From an uncultured Clostridia bacterium (GTDB lineage: Bacteria; Bacillota; Clostridia; Oscillospirales; Acutalibacteraceae): DNA of 5,838 bases. The position numbers and the translations under genes are program-made. The notes beneath the pieces are model-generated. The model made no database searches. It was not told where the DNA came from and saw nothing but the letters and a program-made list of their open reading frames with translations. Positions 1 to 4,525 of the stretch are shown here, piece after piece; positions within the stretch are counted from its first letter, which is position 1; every line of letters begins with the position of its first letter. The stretch covers positions 1-5,838 of the forward strand of contig CAMJYF010000136.1 of the NCBI GenBank assembly GCA_946409885.1, read 5' to 3'.

Positions 1-2
1 CG

Positions 3-2039
3 GAAGCCTGTGTCTGTAGCACGGAGCCTCAGCTCCGTCCTTCAACAGACGACGGCATTCTCTCCGCCTTCTCCCCCGGCGGCTTTGCCGTGACGCAAAC
101 GCCCGTCCTGCCCTGGTGCCATACCCTTTCCAACCGTACCTTCGGCACGCTGGTTTCCGACGGTTCGCTGGGCTTCACCTGGGCAGGCAATTCCCAGCTC
201 AACCGGCTGACCCCCTGGGGCAACGATGTTTCCACGGATAACGCCGGTGAAAGGCTGTATCTGGAGACGGGCGTGCGCCGGTTTGATACGGTATGGGGCG
301 CAAGGGCCGTCTTTACGGACGCGGCCGCCCGGTGGGAAAGCCTCTGCGGGCCCTTCCGCGTCACCGTTACCGTGGCGGTGCCGGAGCGGGGCAGCAAAAA
401 GCGCGTGATCCTGGAGGCGGAAAATCGCTCCGGCGAGCCCCAGGCCCTTACCGCCCGCTACCGGCTGCTGCCCCAGCTGTGCCGCCTGCGGGGGGACGCG
501 GCCTTCGTCTCCTGCACCGTCACGGAGGAGGGCGTGGTCCTCCGCAACCCCCTCAACGGGGATTGCCCCGGCGCGGCGTTGCTGTACGGCGAGGGTCCCT
601 GCTCCCACGGGGTGGGGACGGAATCCGACGGGGCCTTCCTCTGGCCCAGGGCCGAGGTGGCCGCCGACCTGGCCGCGCGGCCGGGGGAGCGGGTACAGGC
701 GGTCTTCGGCCTGTGCTTCGCCGCCACGGAACAGGCGGCGGTGCGGCTGAAGCGCGCGCCGTTTATTGAAAAAAAGCCCCGGTGGGCCACGGTCGCCGCC
801 GGGGACGGGGCGGCGGACCGGTTCGGTTCCGCCCTGCTGCTCCATCAGGTGCGGGATACCCGCCTGCTGGCCCGGTGCGGCTTTTACCAGTGCGCCGGGG
901 GCTACGGCTTCCGGGACCAGCTGCAGGACCTGCTCCCTCTGACCAAGCGGGACCCGGCCCTGTGCCGGGAGTTGCTGGTGAAAATGGCGGCCGCCCAGTT
1001 CCCGGAGGGGGACGTGCTCCACTGGTTCCATTCGCTGTTCCGGGACGGTAAACGCCTTTTGCGGGGCGTGCGGACCACTTGCTCCGACGACCGCCTGTGG
1101 CTGCCTTTCGCCGCGGCCCGGTACGTGGCCGATACGGGCGACCGGGACCTGCTGTCGGTTTCCGTTCCCTTTTTGGCGGGGGAACCCCTTGCGCCGGGGG
1201 AGCACAGCCGCTGCGCGGATTACGCCGCCGGAGGGGAACGGGCCTCCCTTTACGCCCACTGCCTGCGCTGCTTTGACGGGGTGACTACGGGCCGCCACGG
1301 CCTGCCCCTGCTTGGCGGCGGCGACTGGAACGACGGCTTTGACGCGCTGGGCCGGCGGGGCAAGGGGGAAAGCGTATGGCTGGCCATGTTCCTGCGGCGG
1401 GCCGCGCTGGATTTCGCCCGGGTGTGCCACATCCTGCACGATACCCCCTCCCGGGAGCGGCTGCTGCGGCTGGCGGAGGAGATGGCGGCCGCCTGCGAGC
1501 GGTACGCCTGGGCGGGCGACCGGTACCTGCGGGCTTTCGCGGACGACGGCACGCCCCTGGGGGGCGGCGCGGACCCGTGCCATATCGATCTGCTGCCCCA
1601 GGCGTGGGCCAGCCTTTCGGACCTGCCGGACGGGCAAAAAAGAAAAGCCGCGCTGGGCACGGCCTATCGGGAGTTATTCGATGAGGAGCACGGGATCGTA
1701 AAGCTGCTGTCGCCGCCCTTCACGGCGGAGGGCTTCCGCGCCGGGTATATCAACGACTACCCGGCGGGGGTGCGGGAAAACGGCGGCCAGTACACCCACG
1801 CCGCCGTGTGGTTCCTGCTGGCCCTGCGCAAAGAGGGGATGGAAACGGAGGCGCAAAAGGTGCTGCACGCCCTGCTGCCCCTGAACAAGTACCGCACGGC
1901 GGAGGGGTATTCCCTTTATCGAACCGAGCCCTACGCCCTGGCCGGTGACGTGTACGCCGCCCCGGGCCAGCAGGGCCGCGGCGGCTGGTCCCTGTATACC
2001 GGCGCCGCCGGGTGGCTGCTGCAATACCTGGCGCCGTAG
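3..2039 (+). CDS. GH94-family glycoside phosphorylase / cyclic beta-1,2-glucan synthase-like C-terminal region (5' partial)
   Basis: The reading frame is open from base 3 to the TAG at 2037-2039 (678 codons plus stop). The protein matches the Glyco_transf_36/GH94 layout. A beta-sandwich N-terminal domain (TPVLPW near 108-125, then FGTLVSDGSLGFTWAGNS and NRLTPW) is followed by an (alpha/alpha)6 barrel with YGFRDQLQD (903-929), GGGDWNDG (from 1314; the family's general-acid Asp is the second D, codon 1332-1334), GKGESVW, GYINDYPAGVRENGGQYTH and GRGGWSLYTGAAGW. In the family these enzymes phosphorolyse beta-glucosides with inversion. The TPWxND, LPLLGGGDWNDG and RENGGQYTHAA motifs resemble beta-1,2-glucan enzymes (cyclic glucan synthase C-terminus, 1,2-beta-oligoglucan phosphorylase) more than cellobiose phosphorylase. 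Substrate is inferred. A GTG at 90 is possible but has no Shine-Dalgarno, and family-like sequence extends upstream of it, so the true start is probably outside the window or lost. No signal peptide or membrane segment is visible. Codon use is strongly GC-biased. Confidence 0.88.
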   Translation, partial: EACVCSTEPQLRPSTDDGILSAFSPGGFAVTQTPVLPWCHTLSNRTFGTLVSDGSLGFTWAGNSQLNRLTPWGNDVSTDNAGERLYLETGVRRFDTVWGARAVFTDAAARWESLCGPFRVTVTVAVPERGSKKRVILEAENRSGEPQALTARYRLLPQLCRLRGDAAFVSCTVTEEGVVLRNPLNGDCPGAALLYGEGPCSHGVGTESDGAFLWPRAEVAADLAARPGERVQAVFGLCFAATEQAAVRLKRAPFIEKKPRWATVAAGDGAADRFGSALLLHQVRDTRLLARCGFYQCAGGYGFRDQLQDLLPLTKRDPALCRELLVKMAAAQFPEGDVLHWFHSLFRDGKRLLRGVRTTCSDDRLWLPFAAARYVADTGDRDLLSVSVPFLAGEPLAPGEHSRCADYAAGGERASLYAHCLRCFDGVTTGRHGLPLLGGGDWNDGFDALGRRGKGESVWLAMFLRRAALDFARVCHILHDTPSRERLLRLAEEMAAACERYAWAGDRYLRAFADDGTPLGGGADPCHIDLLPQAWASLSDLPDGQKRKAALGTAYRELFDEEHGIVKLLSPPFTAEGFRAGYINDYPAGVRENGGQYTHAAVWFLLALRKEGMETEAQKVLHALLPLNKYRTAEGYSLYRTEPYALAGDVYAAPGQQGRGGWSLYTGAAGWLLQYLAP
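12..50. repeat. GTAG-type hairpin repeat R1
   Basis: Perfect 7-bp stem ACGGAGC (21-27) / GCTCCGT (32-38) with loop CTCA (28-31), preceded by GTAG (16-19). An outer 6-bp perfect stem GTCTGT (12-17) / ACAGAC (45-50) extends it. It shares the order GTAG-N-7 bp-CTCA-7 bp with the repeat at 2036-2058 although the stem bases differ. It lies in the open frame of the GH94 gene. No T-run follows, so it is not a standard intrinsic terminator. Confidence 0.7.
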
Positions 2040-2058
2040 GGCGGCACCTCAGTGCCGC
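2036..2058. repeat. GTAG-type hairpin repeat R2 overlapping the GH94 stop codon
   Basis: GTAGG (2036-2040) is followed by stem GCGGCAC (2041-2047), loop CTCA (2048-2051) and stem GTGCCGC (2052-2058), a perfect 7-bp pair. The TAG of the repeat's GTAG is the stop codon of the GH94 gene (2037-2039). It may act as a 3' mRNA-stabilising or weak terminating structure, but AATTGG follows rather than a T-run. An alternative 5-bp hairpin, GTGCC (2052-2056) / GGCAC (2063-2067), would compete with it. Confidence 0.75.
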
Positions 2059-2088
2059 AATTGGCACAAACAACTGTTGCGTAGATAA

Positions 2089-2099
2089 TATGTAAGGCC
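2089..2099 (+). repeat. Left subterminal inverted repeat of the IS
   Basis: TATGTAAGGCC is exactly complementary to 3815-3825. The right copy lies at the far end of the non-coding right region, so the pair brackets transposase plus candidate bridge RNA. Confidence 0.65.
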
Positions 2100-2106
2100 C
2101 CCAAAC

Positions 2107-2135
2107 TTGTAAAAACGTGGATTTATCTGTATAAT
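2107..2135 (+). promoter_or_regulatory. Sigma70/SigA-type promoter of the transposase
   Basis: A -35 box TTGTAA (2107-2112, 4/6 to consensus) and a perfect -10 box TATAAT (2130-2135) are separated by 17 bp. Transcription would start near 2142, giving a leader of about 50 nt. The promoter lies inside the left end, just within the inverted repeat. Confidence 0.7.
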
Positions 2136-2177
2136 GGCAAGTGGCAACAAACCAAATACAGCATTACCGCAAACAAG

Positions 2178-2184
2178 AAGGAGG
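2178..2184 (+). promoter_or_regulatory. Ribosome binding site deciding the transposase start
   Basis: AAGGAGG ends 7 nt before the ATG at 2192. This fixes the start there rather than at the in-frame GTG at 2141, which has no RBS and falls at the predicted transcription start. Confidence 0.85.
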
Positions 2185-2191
2185 CCCTACA

Positions 2192-3307
2192 ATGAACAGT
2201 ATACTCTATGTTGGCTTGGATGTCCATACCTCAAATTACACAATTTGCACTTATGAACCGGAATTTGACAGAATTTCAAGACAGGTTCAAGTTGAACCGG
2301 ATTACAAACTGATCAAGAAGTATGTGGATCATCTCAAAAATGAGATGGGCAAGAACCGCAAGGTGATCTGCGGATATGAAGCGGGATGTCTGGGGTACAG
2401 TTTGTATCGCCAGTTGACAGGAGTGGGGATCGACTGTGTGATTCTTGCGCCGACAACGATGGAACGACCGGTATCCTATCCGTTTAAGAATGACAAGCGG
2501 GACGCAATAAGCGTTGCGAGATGTCTTGCCAACCACGGTTACAAAGCGGTATATGTTCCGACGCCGGAAGATGAAGCGGTAAAAGAATATATCCGTATGC
2601 GAGACGATCATGCGGCAGCGTTAAAAAGGATAAAGCAGCAGATTCTTGCGTTCTGCACCCGCCACGGGAAACACTTCACCGAAGGGAAGAATTACTGGAC
2701 GCAAAAGCACCTTGCGTGGTTAAGATCGCTTGATCTCGGCAGCAGGCTGTTAAACGAAACAATGGCGGAATATATGACGACGTATTACCGGCTGGATGAG
2801 AAAGTAACAAGACTGGATCGCCGCATTGAAGAGATCGCAGAGCAGTCAGAGTATACGGAACGCGTAAAAAAGCTGCGTTGCTTCCTCGGGATCAGATCGC
2901 ATACCGCCTTGTCCCTGCTGGCAGAAGTCGGAGATTTCAGAAGGTTTCCGAACGCCGATTGCTTTGCCGCATATCTGGGGATTGTTCCCGGAGAAAATTC
3001 AAGCGCGAAAAAACAGCAATATCTGGGAATCACAAAAGCGGGCAACAAGCACCTGCGGAGATTGTTGACGGAAGCAGCGCATTGCTACAACCGCGGCGCG
3101 GTAGGGTACAAATCCAAAGTGCTGCGGGAACGACAAAAGGGGAATTCCCCGGAAGTGATCGCCTATGCGGATAAGGCAAACGAGCGGTTGCGCAGGAAGT
3201 ATTCCCGAATGACGTTCAGCGGCAAGAACCATAATGTGACGGTCACTGCCATTGCAAGAGAGCTGGCCTGTTTCATATGGGGCATGATGACCGACCGGAT
3301 CGCATAG
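2192..3307 (+). CDS. IS110-family (IS1111-like) transposase/recombinase
   Basis: The 371-residue protein is of normal family length and appears intact. The N-terminal RuvC-like DEDD domain shows YVGLDVH (D10), CGYEAG (E63) and KNDKRDAISVARCL (D101, D104). A helical, probably coiled-coil middle (about 125-225) is followed by the C-terminal Transposase_20 domain (about 228-310): FLGIRSHTALSLLAEVGDF, FAAYLGIVPGENSS and LGITKAGNKHLRRLL. S270/S271 in the NSS motif is the likely nucleophilic serine. Family members form a DEDD-plus-serine recombinase that joins donor and target DNA under the direction of an element-encoded bridge RNA, without classical terminal inverted repeats. It has its own promoter and a strong RBS, and the stop TAG is at 3305-3307. 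Base composition is distinctly lower in GC than the adjacent genes. Assignment to the IS1111 rather than the IS110 group rests on element layout, not on the protein itself. Confidence 0.95.
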   Translation: MNSILYVGLDVHTSNYTICTYEPEFDRISRQVQVEPDYKLIKKYVDHLKNEMGKNRKVICGYEAGCLGYSLYRQLTGVGIDCVILAPTTMERPVSYPFKNDKRDAISVARCLANHGYKAVYVPTPEDEAVKEYIRMRDDHAAALKRIKQQILAFCTRHGKHFTEGKNYWTQKHLAWLRSLDLGSRLLNETMAEYMTTYYRLDEKVTRLDRRIEEIAEQSEYTERVKKLRCFLGIRSHTALSLLAEVGDFRRFPNADCFAAYLGIVPGENSSAKKQQYLGITKAGNKHLRRLLTEAAHCYNRGAVGYKSKVLRERQKGNSPEVIAYADKANERLRRKYSRMTFSGKNHNVTVTAIARELACFIWGMMTDRIA

Positions 3308-3317
3308 CCGTCCGCCG

Positions 3318-3445
3318 GCCTTGACCGTTTCCGCCGTCTCTGTTATTGGGGAATCGGCGAAAGCGTCCGAGGAATCAGATAAAACCGGGGTTTCAGCCCG
3401 CTTCCGGCACGCCATTGTAACAGAGACGCCGGACCCCGTCAAGGC
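3318..3445 (+). other. Long imperfect stem-loop in the IS right end
   Basis: Bases 3318-3345 pair with 3418-3445 at 24 of 28 positions, including blocks GCCTTGAC/GTCAAGGC (8 bp) and CGTCTCTGTTA/TAACAGAGACG (11 bp), separated by a 4x4 internal loop. It starts about 10 nt after the transposase stop. A weak promoter-like pair, TTGACC (3321-3326) and TGT-TATTGG (3341-3349), overlaps the left arm. It could stabilise the transposase mRNA end or be part of a structured RNA. Confidence 0.5.
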
Positions 3446-3447
3446 AA

Positions 3448-3465
3448 CCTGCCGCAAGCGGCAGG
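3448..3465. other. Strong GC-rich hairpin in the IS right end
   Basis: Perfect 7-bp stem CCTGCCG (3448-3454) / CGGCAGG (3459-3465) with loop CAAG, directly after the 3318-3445 stem-loop. No T-run follows, so it is not a classical intrinsic terminator of the transposase transcript. A weaker hairpin, TTTTGG (3491-3496) / CCAAAA (3506-3511), follows. Confidence 0.55.
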
Positions 3466-3537
3466 CGGCTACCAACTTGCAGAACCATAGTTTTGGCTCT
3501 GCGAACCAAAAAATCAGATAGATCCATTGACCGGAAA

Positions 3538-3745
3538 CAGAGAGCACAGCCGAAAGGCTGCAGGTAAACAAAAACAAGGTTCAATTACCTGTGACCGTGC
3601 TATGTTGGCACTTGAAAAAGTGATCCACGTTTGTAGATTTTCAGAATTGTCGGCGAACCATTAGCCTGTGGTATCCAATCCTCGAATAACAGAATGGCCA
3701 ATCCCCGATGTTCTGTTGCTTGCAGCCTTTTGGCTGTGCTCTCTG
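3538..3745 (+). ncRNA. Candidate bridge RNA domain of the IS (closed by a 25-bp stem)
   Basis: Arms 3538-3562 and 3721-3745 are complementary at 24 of 25 positions and enclose a multi-hairpin domain. The parts are CAGCC-GAAA-GGCTG (3547-3560, GNRA loop), CAGGTAA/TTACCTG (3561-3567/3585-3591), CACTT-GAAA-AAGTG (3609-3622, second GNRA loop), AACAGAA/TTCTGTT (3688-3694/3711-3717, 16-nt loop) and CAGCC-TTTT-GGCTG (3723-3736). In IS1111-group elements the bridge RNA, which carries target- and donor-pairing loops, is known to lie in the right end after the transposase, as here. The size (about 208 nt) is in the range of known bridge RNAs. RNA ends and guide loops are not determined. A promoter-like pair TTGAAA (3612-3617) / TAGATT (3634-3639) could instead start a shorter RNA near 3646. 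No conserved protein is visible here. Confidence 0.45.
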
Positions 3746-3752
3746 CTCCTGA

Positions 3753-3797
3753 CCTGCGTTTTTTGGCAGGATTGAAAAAAGGTTGTTGAAGCTTCAA
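3753..3797. other. Small hairpin and 12-bp palindrome near the IS right end
   Basis: CCTGC (3753-3757) / GCAGG (3766-3770) form a hairpin with a T-rich loop, and TTGAAGCTTCAA (3786-3797) is a perfect palindrome. Both lie between the candidate bridge RNA and the right inverted repeat, where an RNA 3' end or a recombinase binding site would be expected. Confidence 0.4.
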
Positions 3798-3814
3798 TTC
3801 AACTCTTGACAAAC

Positions 3815-3825
3815 GGCCTTACATA
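3815..3825 (-). repeat. Right subterminal inverted repeat of the IS
   Basis: GGCCTTACATA is the exact reverse complement of 2089-2099. It sits 1-5 bp inside the REPIN-like palindrome that begins at 3827. Confidence 0.65.
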
Positions 3826-3826
3826 A

Positions 3827-3958
3827 CAGCACGGCGTATCACGCCGTCAAAACGCTTGCCCGTCATGCAAGTGCAGGTAAAACGCGAAATCTCATTGGTA
3901 TTATTCTGTTGAACCTTGTTCTTATATCAGCCGCATGACGGCGTGATACGCCGTGCTG
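3827..3958. repeat. REPIN-like element: two inverted 22-bp palindromic repeats
   Basis: The left copy (3827-3848) contains hairpin ACGGCGT-ATC-ACGCCGT, and the right copy (3937-3958) is its exact reverse complement over 22 bp. The similarity continues inward: GCATGACG at 3933-3940 reappears inverted at 3861-3868, displaced by a 16-bp insertion in the left copy. Two REP-type hairpins in inverted orientation around a spacer of about 88 bp is the architecture of REPINs or small MITEs. No RAYT transposase is in the window. The 132-bp element carries no plausible gene. Confidence 0.65.
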
Positions 3959-4008
3959 CCTGAAGTAACTTTGCCCTCGATACGCGCAACATTCAATACA
4001 AACGTAAA

Positions 4009-4042
4009 ACCGCGACAAACGTTCAATAATCGAAATCGCGGT
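4009..4042. other. Hairpin with 7-bp stem before the repeat array
   Basis: ACCGCGA (4009-4015) pairs perfectly with TCGCGGT (4036-4042) around a 20-nt loop. Two near-identical short direct repeats, AACATTCAATA and AACGTTCAATA, overlap it (from about 3989 and 4018). It occupies the stretch between the REPIN-like element and the palindromic array, which holds no gene. Confidence 0.45.
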
Positions 4043-4173
4043 GCGGGCGGTCGGTGCCCGCCCCTACAGGGGATTGCCGTGAGAATCCGCGGGCGGTCAT
4101 GCCCGCCCCTACAGGGTTCGTGTCAGGAAATTCGGGCGGTCGGGGTGCCCGCCCCCACAGGATTCTCTTCTCT

Positions 4174-4190
4174 GCGTCACAATGTGACGC
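4174..4190. repeat. Perfect hairpin GCGTCAC-AAT-GTGACGC
   Basis: A 7-bp perfect stem with a 3-nt loop, followed by TGCC. It has the same architecture (7-bp stem, 3-nt loop, then CTGCC or TGCC) as the hairpins of the REPIN-like element at 3827-3958, suggesting a solitary member of that class inside the array. Confidence 0.5.
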
Positions 4191-4192
4191 TG

Positions 4193-4305
4193 CCCGGGGA
4201 AAATGGAGCTGGCGGGGTGCTTGTAGGGGCGGGCACTGACCGCCCGGAACTTCCCGGAAAAAAGGGGGCTGGCGGAGTGCTTGTAGGGGCGGGCATGACC
4301 GCCCG
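4193..4305. repeat. 60-bp tandem duplication carrying the two inverted array copies
   Basis: Units begin at 4193 and 4253 (both CCCGG), and the blocks GCTGGCGG and GTGCTTGTAGGGG recur exactly 60 bp apart. The units differ by a few substitutions and one indel in the palindrome loop (GCACTGA versus GCATGA). Confidence 0.65.
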
Positions 4306-4322
4306 CAACCGGATTTTCCACA

Positions 4323-4363
4323 AAACCACATTGCAATCCGTAAAATACCGACCGTTGTGGTTT
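4323..4363. other. 8-bp stem with 25-nt loop between array blocks
   Basis: AAACCACA (4323-4330) pairs perfectly with TGTGGTTT (4356-4363). It sits in the only AT-rich, repeat-free stretch of the array (about 4306-4409), which otherwise shows no gene or clear promoter. Confidence 0.4.
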
Positions 4364-4525
4364 AAGCTTGTCTGATTTTATGACATTTGTTGGATTTTTA
4401 TGGGGAACACGGGCGGTCATGCCCGCCCCTACAGGGTCCGTGTCAGGGAATACGGGCGGTCGGTGCCCGCCCCTACAGGGTTCGTGTCAGGGAATGCGGG
4501 CGGTCAGTGCCCGCCCCTACAGGGG

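Larger units (their letters stand above)
2082..3828 (+). mobile_element. IS110-family insertion sequence, probably IS1111 group (boundaries inferred)
   Basis: This element comprises an intact IS110-type transposase, a short left end (about 110 bp before the start codon) and a long structured right end (about 520 bp). An 11-bp perfect inverted repeat, TATGTAAGGCC (2089-2099) and its complement GGCCTTACATA (3815-3825), brackets the unit. Subterminal inverted repeats and a large non-coding right end are hallmarks of the IS1111 group. The exact ends are inferred by placing them about 7 bp outside the left repeat and 3 bp outside the right repeat, as usual for that group; they could be off by several bases. 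The interior is clearly more AT-rich than the two flanking GC-rich genes, indicating horizontal acquisition. No target-site duplication is obvious, as expected for this family. Confidence 0.75.
4044..4525. repeat. Array of eight GC-rich palindromic repeats in mixed orientation
   Basis: Each copy is a hairpin of GGGCGG / CCGCCC arms around a 6-9 nt variable loop (TCATGC, TCGGTGC, TCAGTGC or TCGGGGTGC), followed by CCTACAGGG. Copies run from about 4044, 4090, 4133 (plus), 4222, 4282 (inverted) and 4410, 4453, 4497 (plus). Pairs 4090/4133, 4410/4453 and 4453/4497 are spaced 43-44 bp, with a shared 16-bp spacer containing CGTGTCAGG. This GTAGGGGCGGGC motif type is common between genes in Oscillospiraceae genomes (general knowledge, not checked here). 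The last copy ends 1 nt from the BspA stop codon. The apparent reading frames here (repeats of PAPTG / CPPLQG) are translations of the repeat and are not genes. Confidence 0.85.

Noticed and set aside
90..92. GTG as the start of the GH94 protein
   Set aside because: No Shine-Dalgarno precedes it and family-like residues (FSPGGFA) are encoded in frame just upstream.
42..1637. 531-codon minus-strand frame opposite the GH94 gene
   Set aside because: It is a typical GC-rich shadow frame (Gly/Pro/Arg/Gln-rich); the plus strand encodes clear GH94 motifs throughout.
2141..2143. GTG as the transposase start, 17 codons upstream
   Set aside because: It lies at the predicted transcription start and has no RBS, whereas the ATG at 2192 has AAGGAGG at ideal spacing.
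3448..3465. Intrinsic terminator for the transposase
   Set aside because: The stem is strong, but the following bases (CGGCTACC) are not a T-run.
3321..3521. 66-codon plus-strand frame after the transposase
   Set aside because: It coincides with the 3318-3465 stem structures, and no RBS or domain is visible.
3600..3812. 70-codon minus-strand frame within the IS right end
   Set aside because: It overlaps the candidate structured RNA, lacks an RBS and has no recognisable domain.
2082..3828. Target-site duplication flanking the IS
   Set aside because: No convincing direct repeat was found at the junctions; matches of 2-3 bp cannot be distinguished from chance or a shared core dinucleotide.
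4044..4525. Regularly spaced palindromic repeats resembling a CRISPR array
   Set aside because: The spacers (about 16 bp) are themselves nearly identical, copies occur in both orientations, and no cas gene is present.
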